A DNA stretch of 64,000 nt from an uncultured Clostridia bacterium (GTDB lineage: Bacteria > Bacillota > Clostridia > Tissierellales > Peptoniphilaceae). A model generated the notes under the pieces. It worked only from the letters and a program-made list of their open reading frames with translations. It made no database searches and was not told the origin of the DNA. Both the position numbers and the translations under genes were made by a program. Positions 1 to 8,351 of this stretch are shown here, piece after piece; within the stretch, counting starts at the first letter, position 1; every line of letters begins with the position of its first letter. Location: assembly GCA_947254025.1 (NCBI GenBank), contig CAMYBS010000004.1, positions 30,215 through 94,214 on the forward strand, written 5' to 3'.

Positions 1-162
1 AGAGCTTTAAATGAAATTAGCTCTATGCAAGGCGCTGATGATGAAACTATTGACGGATCTAAAAAGGTTTTAAGAGCAGCAGCACTAACATATGTAGCTT
101 CAGCATTTGCGGCACTTAGTGAACTACTAAGACTATTATCAATGAGGAGAAGAAATGACTAA
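1..162 (+). CDS. zinc metallopeptidase, YugP-like (C-terminal end only)
   Basis: The window opens inside this gene; only the last 53 codons are present, so the HExxH zinc site is off the left edge. The readable tail contains DGSKKVLRAAALTYVASA followed by a leucine-rich helix and a basic end (MRRRND). This matches the usual C-terminus of the membrane-bound YugP / Zn_peptidase_2 family, where a KVLRAAALTYVA stretch precedes the last membrane helix. The gene overlaps the rsmB start by 8 bp, so the two are probably cotranscribed. YugP-like peptidases are commonly found just upstream of rsmB-rlmN-prpC-prkC in clostridia, which supports the call. Function of the family in vivo is poorly known. Confidence 0.72.
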   Translation, partial: RALNEISSMQGADDETIDGSKKVLRAAALTYVASAFAALSELLRLLSMRRRND

Positions 163-1441
163 AAACAGCGATAGATATACAAGCTTTTTAATATTGAAAG
201 ATATATTTGCAAGTGGGGCTTACTCAAACATTAGCCTAAGAAGTGAACTTAATAAATTAGATAGCGAACAAAGTAAGTCTTTCGTAACAAAGCTTGTTTA
301 TGGTGTTGTAGAGAGAAAACTGTATCTTGACTACATCATCTCAAAGCTGTCGTCGACTAAGCTTAGTAAGATTGACATCGATATACTGATTGTCTTAGAG
401 ATGGCTTTGTATCAAATCATATACATGGATAAGGTACCTGAGAGTGCTGCAGTTAATGAAGCGGTGAAGCTTACTAAGACTATCAATAAAAGATTAGCAG
501 GCTTTGTTAATGCAAACTTAAGAAATTTTCTAAGAAATAAAGACGATTTAGTTAAAGTTGATATTTCTGACGAGCTTGAGAGATTATCTGTAGAATATTC
601 CATAAGCAAAGAGTTTTTGAAGATTTTAATGAGTGATTATGATAATGAAACTCTTCTAAACTTTTTAAAGAGGTCAATGGATGAGAGACTTCTTGATATA
701 AGGATCAACACAAAGAAAACGAATAAGAAAGATTTAGAAGCTCTTCTTGATAAGTTTAATATCAAGTATGAAGAGAGCGATATATCTATTGACAGCCTTA
801 TCATATATGACAAGGTGAGTGATGTCATCAAGAGTTTATTTAGTCAAGGATATATATCCTTTCAAGATGCAACGAGTGCGAGTCTTCAAGATCACATAAA
901 GCTTAATAAGGGCGATAGGATACTAGACCTTTGCGCAGCACCTGGTGGAAAGAGCATGCACATGGCTGAAAAGTTATTAGAAGGTTCTATAACTAGCTGC
1001 GACATATATGAGCACAAGATAAAACTTCTTGAAAAAGAAGCAGCTAGGCTTGGACTTGATAACATTGAATTTAAACTTAATGACGCATTGAAACTTAACA
1101 AAGACTTTGTTGATGTCTTTGATAAGGTTTTGATAGATGTGCCATGTTCAGGAAGTGGTATAATATCAAGAAAGCCAGAGATAAAATATCAAATAGGAAT
1201 AAAGGAGCTTAAAGAGCTTAATCAAAAGCAGTGGAAGATATTAAATAATGCGAAGGACTATGTCAAGAAGGATGGACTACTTGTATATAGTACATGCAGC
1301 ATACTTAAGATGGAAAACGAATATATACTGAAGAAGTTCCTTGAAGAGAACAAAGACTTTACATTGGAAGAATATATCAAACACATGCCAAAAGATAAGA
1401 TTAACGACGGCTTTTTCATTTCATATCTAAGGAAGGATTAA
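155..1441 (+). CDS. rsmB: 16S rRNA m5C967 methyltransferase RsmB
   Basis: Methylates C967 of 16S rRNA using S-adenosylmethionine. Residues about 1-130 form the NusB-like RNA-binding domain and the C-terminal half is the Rossmann methyltransferase. Visible motifs are the SAM loop LDLCAAPGGKS (about residue 252), the DVPCSGSG motif with one conserved cysteine (about 328), and YSTCS with the catalytic cysteine (about 380). The two-cysteine arrangement is diagnostic of RNA m5C methyltransferases. At 428 aa it is a normal length. A GAGGAGA-type ribosome binding site lies just before the ATG. It overlaps the peptidase gene upstream, and rlmN follows within 1 nt, so an rRNA-modification operon is likely. 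Confidence 0.95.
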   Translation: MTKNSDRYTSFLILKDIFASGAYSNISLRSELNKLDSEQSKSFVTKLVYGVVERKLYLDYIISKLSSTKLSKIDIDILIVLEMALYQIIYMDKVPESAAVNEAVKLTKTINKRLAGFVNANLRNFLRNKDDLVKVDISDELERLSVEYSISKEFLKILMSDYDNETLLNFLKRSMDERLLDIRINTKKTNKKDLEALLDKFNIKYEESDISIDSLIIYDKVSDVIKSLFSQGYISFQDATSASLQDHIKLNKGDRILDLCAAPGGKSMHMAEKLLEGSITSCDIYEHKIKLLEKEAARLGLDNIEFKLNDALKLNKDFVDVFDKVLIDVPCSGSGIISRKPEIKYQIGIKELKELNQKQWKILNNAKDYVKKDGLLVYSTCSILKMENEYILKKFLEENKDFTLEEYIKHMPKDKINDGFFISYLRKD

Positions 1442-1442
1442 C

Positions 1443-2474
1443 TTGAGAAACATTATTAACAATATGTATATATCGGAGCTAGAGTCATACTTTTTAGAGC
1501 TGGGCGAAAAGAAATTTAGATCTAAGCAGCTCTTTGAAGCCTTGCACAAGCAAAAGATAAAGAGCTTAGATGAACTTACTACATTTTCAAAGGATTTGAA
1601 AGAAAAGATTGCTATGAGTTCTGAGATATACGGCGTACAAATGGTTTTAGAGCTAAAATCAAAACTTGACGAAACAAGGAAATATCTTTTTGAGCTTCAC
1701 GATGGCAATGTTATCGAAAGCGTCTTGATGAAGTATAAGTATGGTTACACGGTCTGTATATCAACACAGGTTGGTTGTAAGATGGGATGTGCCTTTTGTG
1801 CTTCAACAAAGAAAGGCTTAATAAGAAACCTTTATGCGTCAGAGATGCTTGATGAGATATACGAGATAGAAAGATTAAACAATATAAATGTATCAAACAT
1901 TGTACTAATGGGTAGTGGCGAAGCACTTGATAACTTTGATGAGCTTATAAGGTTTATCGAGTTAATAAGTGCAAAGGAAGGCAAGAACCTTTCAAAAAGA
2001 AACATCACTATATCAACGTGCGGCTTAGCAGATAAGATACTAAAGCTTGCCGAGTATAACTATCCAGTAACGCTAACGATATCTTTACATAATGCAGACG
2101 AGGAAGAAAGAAAGAAGATCATGCCGATTACTAGGAAGTATCCTTTCAAAGATCTTGTGCCTGCTCTTAAGGAGTATCAGGCCAGGATTAATAAGAGGAT
2201 ATCTTTCGAATATGTTTTGATTGACGGTCTTAATGATTCTTACAAATCTGCTTTAGATATAAAAAATTTACTAAAAGATATTAAGTCACACATCAATTTA
2301 ATTCCGCTTAACAAAATTAAAGAGTACGATGAAGAGCCAAGCACTTCCGAGAATATAAATAAATTTAAGAAGTACTTAGAAGACTTTGGTTTCAACGTAA
2401 CAGTTAGGCGCGAACTTGGAGCAGACATAAACGCTTCGTGTGGACAACTAAGAAACAATTATCTTGAACAATAG
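1443..2474 (+). CDS. rlmN: dual-specificity 23S rRNA/tRNA adenine C2-methyltransferase RlmN
   Basis: Radical SAM enzyme that makes 2-methyladenosine at A2503 of 23S rRNA and A37 of some tRNAs. The [4Fe-4S] ligands are visible as C-KMG-C-AF-C (about residues 111-118), preceded by the SVLMKY and CISTQVG strands typical of RlmN. MGSGEALDN is the local form of the usual MGMGEP..N motif. The conserved C-terminal cysteine is in INASCGQLR, next to the end. It starts with TTG, one base after the rsmB stop, with AAGGATT as the ribosome binding site. Length (343 aa) is normal. Confidence 0.95.
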   Translation: MRNIINNMYISELESYFLELGEKKFRSKQLFEALHKQKIKSLDELTTFSKDLKEKIAMSSEIYGVQMVLELKSKLDETRKYLFELHDGNVIESVLMKYKYGYTVCISTQVGCKMGCAFCASTKKGLIRNLYASEMLDEIYEIERLNNINVSNIVLMGSGEALDNFDELIRFIELISAKEGKNLSKRNITISTCGLADKILKLAEYNYPVTLTISLHNADEEERKKIMPITRKYPFKDLVPALKEYQARINKRISFEYVLIDGLNDSYKSALDIKNLLKDIKSHINLIPLNKIKEYDEEPSTSENINKFKKYLEDFGFNVTVRRELGADINASCGQLRNNYLEQ

Positions 2475-2486
2475 GAGGTGGTCTAT

Positions 2487-3218
2487 GTGAATCTTGGTTA
2501 TGTATCAGATAAGGGTAAAACGAGGAGCAATAATGAAGATAACTTTTTTATCTATGATGACTATCCATTCCCTTTCTTTGTAATTGCTGATGGAGTGGGC
2601 GGACACAAGGCAGGTGAACTAGCTAGTAAGATGGCGGTTGATACCATTGCAGATGTTTTGAAAAATAAAAAAGATGCAGTTTGTATAGACGATGTTGAAG
2701 ATGCTATAAGAACTAGCATAGTAAACGCTAACAATTCCATTTACAAATATTCAAAGTTTAATAAAGATTGCGAAGGCATGGGCACAACGGTTTTAGTTTG
2801 TGCATATTACAAAAATACTTGCCTTATAGCTCATGTTGGTGACTCAAGAGCATATCTTATTAGAGATCACGAGATAGCTCAGCTAACAGAGGACCATACC
2901 TTTGGTAATGAGCTAATAAAAAGGGCAGGAAGCAAGATTTTTAATGTAAAAAATATAGATAACAAAAACGCTTTGACGAGAGCACTTGGTACAGAGAAGA
3001 CAGTTGTCATTGACACATATAAGTTTATACACAGAAACGATGACATAGTTCTACTATGTACTGATGGACTTAACAAAGAGGTCGAAGATAGCTCGATACT
3101 TGCAATAATTGAGAAGAATAAAAATATTTCGATGCAAAAAGTTGCAGAGGAGTTAAAGGATAGAGCTATACTTATGGGCGGAAGAGACAATGTTACTATA
3201 ATAACAATAAAAGCTTAG
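2487..3218 (+). CDS. prpC: PP2C-type Ser/Thr protein phosphatase (PrpC/Stp)
   Basis: Metal-dependent phosphatase that reverses PrkC-type phosphorylation. Metal-binding acidic motifs are visible: GxxRSNNEDNF near the N-terminus, VIADGVGGHKAGE, HVGDSRAYL, LCTDGLN and GGRDNVTII near the end, in PP2C order. I chose the GTG at 2487: AGGAGG at 2473-2478 sits eight bases upstream, whereas the GTG at 2478 overlaps that ribosome binding site. The protein then starts MNLGYVSDKGKTR, as relatives do. It lies between rlmN and the PASTA kinase, the standard operon order, with about 10 bp to prkC. Confidence 0.94.
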   Translation: MNLGYVSDKGKTRSNNEDNFFIYDDYPFPFFVIADGVGGHKAGELASKMAVDTIADVLKNKKDAVCIDDVEDAIRTSIVNANNSIYKYSKFNKDCEGMGTTVLVCAYYKNTCLIAHVGDSRAYLIRDHEIAQLTEDHTFGNELIKRAGSKIFNVKNIDNKNALTRALGTEKTVVIDTYKFIHRNDDIVLLCTDGLNKEVEDSSILAIIEKNKNISMQKVAEELKDRAILMGGRDNVTIITIKA

Positions 3219-3228
3219 AGGTGATGAA

Positions 3229-5259
3229 ATGGATAAGATGATAGGAAAACTTTTATCGGATAGATATGAAATTCTTGAAAAAATTGGCGATGGCGGCATG
3301 GCAACAGTTTACAAAGCCAGATGTAGAGTTTTAGATAGATATGTTGCCATAAAGATATTAAGGCCTGAATATGCTAATGACGAGGAATTTATAAGAAAAT
3401 TTAATAGAGAGTCAAAAGCGGCAGCATCGCTTTCAAGCCAAAACATTGTTGGCATATACGATGTTGGCACAGATGTGATAGACGAGGAAACTATATACTA
3501 TATCGTTATGGAATACATCGATGGTACGACTCTAAAGGATATAATCGACAGCAAAGGTAAGTTATCAGAAGATGACGCTATAAAATATTCAATACAAATA
3601 CTTGGCGCCTTGAAGGATGCACATGATCATAACGTTATCCATAGAGACATCAAGCCACACAACATAATGATTACTAAGCAAGGAAGTGTAAAGGTAACTG
3701 ACTTTGGTATAGCGAGGGCATCAACATCAACAACAGTAACAACTACGTCAGACGTACTTGGTTCGGTGCATTATATATCACCTGAGCAAGCAAGGGGCGG
3801 CTATACTGATAACAAAACAGATATATACTCCTTTGGTATAGTTCTATATGAAATGTTAACGGGCAAGAAGCCATATGATGGGGACAACCCTATATCAGTA
3901 GCGATGAAGCAAATACAAGACGACATTGTTCCACCGTCTGAGTACCTTCCAGGCATGAATAAAAATCTTGAAAAGATAATATTAAAGTGTACAAGGAAGA
4001 AGCAAAGTGAAAGATATCAAAATGTTAATGAGATATTATCTGACTTCTTGCACTTAGATGATGATGATGATTTTAATTATGATAAACAAAATGATAACTG
4101 GAATGATGAAACGGTTGTTTTGAAGCAAGAGGATATAATTAGAGAAGAAAAAATTGATAAGAAAAATAGGAATAGGGAGGAAAATATTTCTGAAATGAGA
4201 CAATCAAACAGAAGTCATCGTAGAAGAAAAAAAGAAAATGGCTTAGTAGGTGTTTTCTTAGGTATAATAACAGCACTAATATTAGTTGCGGGTCTGTTCT
4301 TTGGATATAACTACTTAAAGGGAGCTTTAAGTGGCGGGGGATCAGATGATATTTTAGTGCCAAACCTTGTTGGCGATGATTTAGATACTGCAAAATCTAA
4401 ACTTGAAAGCCTAGGACTAAGTTATGAAGTAGTAGCAACAGAAAAGACTGATGGCAAGGCAAATATAGTTACAAAGCAAGATCCAGAAGCAAACTTTAAA
4501 GTTAAAAAAGACTTTAAGGTATCACTTACTATATCTGAGTCGGAAGATAGTGTTGAAGTTCCAAACATAGTTGGCGAAACAATACTTGATGCAGAAAGTA
4601 TACTTAACAAATATGGCTTAAAGCTTGCTGAACCAAGCTATGAGGAAGACAGCGAGCACGACGAAGGAACTATTATCAAACAAGAACCAAGTGAAGGTTC
4701 ACAAGTTGAGAAAAACTCATTGGTAAAAGTAGTTGTAAGCAAAGGTAATCAAAATGAAGTGCAAGTTCCAGAGTTCGTAGGAAGAAATAAGGATGAAGTT
4801 ATAAAAGAAATTACAGATTTAGGACTTAAATATAAGATTACAAGCAAAGACAGTGAAGACTACGAAAAAGATATTGTAACTGAGCAATCAATTGCCTCAG
4901 GTTCAACAGCTCAAAAGGATGAAGTTATAGACCTTGTGGTTTCAAAAGGTAAGATCGAAAGACCTAGCGAGGAAGAAAACAATGAGGGCAGTGAAACAAA
5001 TGAAAAAACTTCTGACGCAGACAAGAAACACAAAGACAAAAGCACAGTTGTTATAGACATTGTTCTTCAAGCTGACACTGAACTTGAACAAACACACTTT
5101 ACTATAGTTAAAAACTCTGGTGGAGTAAAAGAAACTGTTTATGATGAACTTGTTAGCAGAGAAGATGGACAAGTAAGGTTTAAATACAATGCTAAAGAAG
5201 GAGATACCTTCGATATCTATAAGAATGACACTTATATAACTACAAAGCAAGCTAACTAA
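3229..5259 (+). CDS. prkC: PASTA-domain Ser/Thr protein kinase PrkC
   Basis: Transmembrane Hanks-type kinase that senses cell-wall fragments and controls growth and division. The kinase domain spans about residues 12-275 with the glycine loop GDGGMATVYKA, VAIK lysine, HRDIKPHN catalytic loop (about 138-145), DFG and a Thr-rich activation loop. A basic linker (HRRRKK) leads to one membrane helix at about 339-361. Three extracellular PASTA domains follow at about 373-438, 442-506 and 511-575, each opening with VPN/VPE-x-VG. The last 100 residues are a charged linker and an unassigned beta-rich tail (TFDIYKNDTYITTK). RsgA begins within its stop codon, and the cognate phosphatase is upstream. Confidence 0.96.
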   Translation: MDKMIGKLLSDRYEILEKIGDGGMATVYKARCRVLDRYVAIKILRPEYANDEEFIRKFNRESKAAASLSSQNIVGIYDVGTDVIDEETIYYIVMEYIDGTTLKDIIDSKGKLSEDDAIKYSIQILGALKDAHDHNVIHRDIKPHNIMITKQGSVKVTDFGIARASTSTTVTTTSDVLGSVHYISPEQARGGYTDNKTDIYSFGIVLYEMLTGKKPYDGDNPISVAMKQIQDDIVPPSEYLPGMNKNLEKIILKCTRKKQSERYQNVNEILSDFLHLDDDDDFNYDKQNDNWNDETVVLKQEDIIREEKIDKKNRNREENISEMRQSNRSHRRRKKENGLVGVFLGIITALILVAGLFFGYNYLKGALSGGGSDDILVPNLVGDDLDTAKSKLESLGLSYEVVATEKTDGKANIVTKQDPEANFKVKKDFKVSLTISESEDSVEVPNIVGETILDAESILNKYGLKLAEPSYEEDSEHDEGTIIKQEPSEGSQVEKNSLVKVVVSKGNQNEVQVPEFVGRNKDEVIKEITDLGLKYKITSKDSEDYEKDIVTEQSIASGSTAQKDEVIDLVVSKGKIERPSEEENNEGSETNEKTSDADKKHKDKSTVVIDIVLQADTELEQTHFTIVKNSGGVKETVYDELVSREDGQVRFKYNAKEGDTFDIYKNDTYITTKQAN

Positions 5260-6119
5260 TGAAGGGGAAGATAATTAAATCTATATCTGGTGTTTTCTAT
5301 ATTGAAAGCGAAGGACGTGTTTATGAAGCAAAGCAGTTTGGAAGCTTTAAAAAGCAAAAAGTAAAACCTCTTGTAGGTGACATTGCAAACTTCGTAGAAA
5401 AGGACGGCTCTTGCCTTATAGAAAGCATAGTAGATAGAAAGAACGTATTAATAAGGCCTAATGTTGCCAACATTGACAATCTATTGATAGTTATGACTAT
5501 AAGCACGCCAAGTATAAACTTACTCTTGCTTGATAAGTTTTTAGTCATGGCTGAGTACAATAAGATTAGGCCTATAATTATAATAAATAAAAAAGACATC
5601 AAGCTTGATGAGATGATATACAATATGTATAAGAACATTGGCTACGATGTCTTCGAGACGAGCATATATGATGACGAGTCCATACACAAGGTCTTAGATA
5701 AAATAAAGAACGAGACATCAGTTTTATCTGGGCCGTCAGGTGTTGGAAAGTCATCAATTATGAACTATCTTAATAAGAACAAGCTCATCAAGACGCAAGA
5801 GATATCTATGAAGCTTAATAAAGGCAAGCAAACAACAAGGTCAGTGCAGCTATATTCTATTGATGATATGACTAATATCATAGACACGCCTGGTTTTACC
5901 TCGCTTGAGATAGACTTTTTAGAGAGCGAAGATGAACTTAAAAATTATTACAGAGAGTTTAATAAGTATAAAAGCAAGTGCAGGTTTTCGTCATGCTTAC
6001 ACATCAACGAGCCTGACTGCGAGATAAAAAAACAAATCGAAGAAGAAAATATTTCATCCATAAGGTACAAAAATTACCTTTTGATGTATGAAGAGATAAA
6101 AGCAAAGAGGAGGTATTAA
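5259..6119 (+). CDS. rsgA: small-subunit assembly GTPase RsgA
   Basis: Circularly permuted GTPase that checks late 30S subunit maturation. Residues 1-65 form the OB-fold, followed by the permuted GTPase with NKKD (G4) before the P-loop GPSGVGKSS and DTPGF (G3). The zinc-binding C-terminal motif C-x-SSC-L-H-x5-C (CRFSSCLHINEPDC) is intact. The start ATG shares its A with the prkC stop codon (TAATG), a sign of translational coupling. The prpC-prkC-rsgA-rpe-thiN order is widespread in Firmicutes. Length 286 aa is normal. Confidence 0.96.
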   Translation: MKGKIIKSISGVFYIESEGRVYEAKQFGSFKKQKVKPLVGDIANFVEKDGSCLIESIVDRKNVLIRPNVANIDNLLIVMTISTPSINLLLLDKFLVMAEYNKIRPIIIINKKDIKLDEMIYNMYKNIGYDVFETSIYDDESIHKVLDKIKNETSVLSGPSGVGKSSIMNYLNKNKLIKTQEISMKLNKGKQTTRSVQLYSIDDMTNIIDTPGFTSLEIDFLESEDELKNYYREFNKYKSKCRFSSCLHINEPDCEIKKQIEEENISSIRYKNYLLMYEEIKAKRRY

Positions 6120-6120
6120 T

Positions 6121-6765
6121 TTGAGAGAGATAGCACCATCGCTACTATCAGCGAACTTTTACAATTTAAAAGACGACTTAGAGAGATTAAAAAACGAAGG
6201 TATTAAGTACTTACACCTTGATGTTATGGATGGAAATTTTGTGCCGAATATATCATTTGGCCTGCCAATTATTAAGTCAGTAAGAAAGAACACAGACTTT
6301 ATTCTTGACTGCCACCTAATGATTGAGAAGCCTGAAAGATATTTGGAAGATTTTAAAAATGCTGGAGCAGATATACTTACAGTGCATCAAGAATCAACAA
6401 TACACTTGCAAAGAACGCTTAATGAGATTAGAAGACTTGGCATGAAAGCTGGAGTGTCACTAAACCCATCAACAAGCGAAGAAACCCTTAAGTACGTTAT
6501 GGACGACCTTGATCTAATACTAATCATGTCGGTTAATCCAGGCTTTGGTGGTCAATCATATATCAAAGCTGTAGATGAAAAAATTAAAAGAGTTAAGAAG
6601 ATGATTGTCGAGAGCGGAAAAGATATTATGCTCGAAGTTGATGGTGGAGTGAACAAGGACAATATAAAATACTTAGAAAGCTTAGGTGTAGATCTATTTG
6701 TTGCAGGATCAGCAGCATTTAAAAATTCAGAGATAGAAAAAAATTTAGAGGAGTTGAGAAGATAA
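6121..6765 (+). CDS. rpe: ribulose-phosphate 3-epimerase
   Basis: Interconverts ribulose 5-phosphate and xylulose 5-phosphate in the pentose phosphate pathway. A TIM barrel with PSLLSANF at the N-terminus, HLDVMDGNFVPN (metal-binding His/Asp), DCHLMIEKPE, MSVNPGFGGQ phosphate-binding loop and LEVDGGVN near the end, all in the expected order. It starts with TTG two bases after rsgA; GGAGG at the end of rsgA is the ribosome binding site. 214 aa is a typical length. ThiN overlaps its stop by one base. Confidence 0.97.
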   Translation: MREIAPSLLSANFYNLKDDLERLKNEGIKYLHLDVMDGNFVPNISFGLPIIKSVRKNTDFILDCHLMIEKPERYLEDFKNAGADILTVHQESTIHLQRTLNEIRRLGMKAGVSLNPSTSEETLKYVMDDLDLILIMSVNPGFGGQSYIKAVDEKIKRVKKMIVESGKDIMLEVDGGVNKDNIKYLESLGVDLFVAGSAAFKNSEIEKNLEELRR

Positions 6766-7412
6766 TGAAAAAAGATAGGATAGCAATAGTATTAAATGGA
6801 CCGATAGACTGTTTTTTAACTGGAGATATAAAGGATTATGCTTTGGTTATAGCTGTTGATGGCGGCTTGAATCACTTAGTTAAGTATGATATGGATGCTG
6901 ATCTATATATAGGCGATCAAGATAGTATTAACGATGATGCTAAGTTCTACTTAGAGACTAGCGGTATAGTTAAATTAGAATATGAGAGAGAAAAGGATAA
7001 AACCGACTTTGAACTTGCGCTAGAGTATGTTAAGAACAAGTGCGAAATAAAGAAAGTTGATATATATTGCGCTATGGGCAACAGAGTGGACCATACTATG
7101 ACAGTTTTAAACAATGTCTTAGCATATAGCAAAGACTTAAATATGACTGTCTTTGGTGGAGATCAAATAGTAAAAGTTCTTAATGAAGGTGACAAGATAA
7201 GAGTTATAAACAGATATGATATCGTTTCATTCTCTTTAGTGCCAGCAGATGAAGACTTCACTGTTTCGATAGAGTCTGCAAAGTGGGAACTAGATCATAA
7301 GACTGTATCAAGAGGCAGCTCATTACTTATGAGCAACAAGGCAGAAGGTGACTATGCAGTAGTAACAGCACATAAGAACAGAGCGTTCTTGTTTTCAACA
7401 TTGTTCTTATAA
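6765..7412 (+). CDS. thiN: thiamine diphosphokinase
   Basis: Transfers pyrophosphate from ATP to thiamine to make thiamine diphosphate. Recognisable by AVDGGLNHL, the aspartate-rich YIGDQDS loop, KDKTDFELAL and GNRVDHTMTVLNN motifs, and the C-terminal substrate-binding segment with the VSRGSSLLMSN stretch. The ATG overlaps the rpe stop by one base. A strong terminator follows 35 bp downstream, so this is the last gene of the operon. In the usual Firmicute order rpe-thiN-rpmB it is followed by rpmB on the opposite strand, as here. Confidence 0.93.
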   Translation: MKKDRIAIVLNGPIDCFLTGDIKDYALVIAVDGGLNHLVKYDMDADLYIGDQDSINDDAKFYLETSGIVKLEYEREKDKTDFELALEYVKNKCEIKKVDIYCAMGNRVDHTMTVLNNVLAYSKDLNMTVFGGDQIVKVLNEGDKIRVINRYDIVSFSLVPADEDFTVSIESAKWELDHKTVSRGSSLLMSNKAEGDYAVVTAHKNRAFLFSTLFL

Positions 7413-7447
7413 AGAGAGCATATATATAAAGAGATAACACATATAAG

Positions 7448-7478
7448 AAGGTCGAAGCAGATGCTTCGACCTTTTCTT
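7448..7478 (+). terminator. intrinsic terminator after thiN
   Basis: Perfect 11-bp stem AAGGTCGAAGC / GCTTCGACCTT with an AGAT loop, followed by a T-rich tail (TTCTTTAT). It ends the long + operon. Confidence 0.9.
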
Positions 7479-7487
7479 TATATACGC

Positions 7488-7520
7488 AAAGAGGCAAGGC
7501 AAAATCGTCCTGCCTCTTTT
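7488..7520. terminator. second hairpin between convergent thiN and rpmB
   Basis: Arms AAAGAGGCA and TGCCTCTTT enclose a 14-nt loop and are followed by T-rich sequence on the + strand. It may back up the thiN terminator; the flanking A run means it could also act on the minus strand. Confidence 0.5.
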
Positions 7521-7526
7521 ATGTAA

Positions 7527-7554
7527 CGAAAAAAATTGCAGAAAGTCTGCAATT
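7527..7554 (-). terminator. intrinsic terminator of rpmB
   Basis: Stem AATTGCAGA / TCTGCAATT with a three-base loop, lying two bases beyond the rpmB stop. On the minus strand it is followed by a run of T (seven A on the + strand at 7528-7535). Confidence 0.85.
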
Positions 7555-7556
7555 CT

Positions 7557-7748
7557 TTATTCGGCTCTTTGTACCTTGCCTGATCTTAGGCATCTAGTAC
7601 AAACATTTATTCTTTTTACTGTTCCGTTAACGTTTGCTCTAACTCTTCTTAGGTTTGGCTTCCAAGTTCTTCTTGTATGTCTTAAAGAGTGAGATACTTT
7701 GTTACCGGCAATCATTCCTTTACCACATATATCGCAAACTCTACCCAT
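7557..7748 (-). CDS. rpmB: 50S ribosomal protein bL28
   Basis: Small basic ribosomal protein of 63 residues with two CxxC zinc motifs (CDICGK near the N-terminus and CTRCLRSGK near the C-terminus) and the SHSLRHTRRTWKPNLR core. I start it at MGRVCDICGK (7748), eight bases after a GAGGAGG ribosome binding site; the six codons upstream in frame are that leader, not protein. It is transcribed alone from its own consensus promoter and closed by its own terminator. Confidence 0.96.
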   Translation of the reverse strand: MGRVCDICGKGMIAGNKVSHSLRHTRRTWKPNLRRVRANVNGTVKRINVCTRCLRSGKVQRAE

Positions 7749-7780
7749 GTCTTTACCTCCTCTCAAGCTTTAACTACCTA

Positions 7781-7809
7781 ATTATAACAAAGTTCTATAT
7801 AAAAATCAA
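7781..7809 (-). promoter_or_regulatory. sigma-A promoter of rpmB
   Basis: Reading the minus strand: TTGATT, exactly 17 bp, then TATAAT. It lies about 35 bp upstream of the rpmB start. Confidence 0.85.
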
Positions 7810-7898
7810 GCCTTTTTTATAAAAAACAGATAAATTTTAAATAAAATGGCAAAAAAAGCTAAAATTTCTATTTAATTCTTTAAAAATTGTCTATTTGA

Positions 7899-7907
7899 TG
7901 ATATAAT
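7899..7907 (+). promoter_or_regulatory. extended -10 promoter of the asp23-fakA operon
   Basis: TGATATAAT is an extended -10 element 73 bp upstream of the asp23 start. No good -35 hexamer is visible at 17 bp, which is usual for extended -10 promoters. Confidence 0.6.
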
Positions 7908-7979
7908 ATAAATACATATGAGTATGAATAAATTAGTTAAAAGATTAAAAAAGTTTATTAATTGAATGGAGGGAGATTT

Positions 7980-8342
7980 ATGCCTTGTCAATATACTAAT
8001 GATTTAGGAACTATTAACATTGCTGATAATGTTGTCGCTAAGATAGCAGGCCTTTCTGCTATGGAAAGCTACGGCATAGTAGGTATGAGTGCAATTGATG
8101 CAAAGGACGGTTTTTATAAGTTGCTTAACATGGAGAACTTATCTAAGGGAGTTAAGGTTAGCTCTGATGGTAAAAATCTAGATATATCTCTATATGTTGT
8201 CTTAGAGTTTGGAGTAAAAATTTCAGTTGTATGCGACAACATTGTTGAAAAGGTTAAGTATAATGTTGAAAAGCAAACAGCTATGTCTGTTAAGAATGTC
8301 AATGTTTTTGTCCAAGGACTAAGAATAAATGACAAAAAGTAG
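7980..8342 (+). CDS. Asp23/Gls24 family envelope-stress protein (YloU)
   Basis: Small alpha/beta protein of the Asp23 family, thought to act at the membrane in envelope homeostasis. The family core is visible: IADNVVAKIAGLSAMES near the N-terminus, LDISLYVVLEFGVKIS in the middle, and the NVNVFVQGLR end. I chose the ATG at 7980, which follows GGAGGGAG by seven bases; an in-frame TTG 18 bases earlier lacks a ribosome binding site. It stands between rpmB and fakA exactly as yloU does in Bacillus. About 120 aa, normal. Confidence 0.93.
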   Translation: MPCQYTNDLGTINIADNVVAKIAGLSAMESYGIVGMSAIDAKDGFYKLLNMENLSKGVKVSSDGKNLDISLYVVLEFGVKISVVCDNIVEKVKYNVEKQTAMSVKNVNVFVQGLRINDKK

Positions 8343-8351
8343 GAGGTAAAT

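Noticed and set aside
2478-2489. GTG at 2478 as the prpC start
   Set aside because: It overlaps the AGGAGG ribosome binding site; the GTG at 2487 is correctly spaced.
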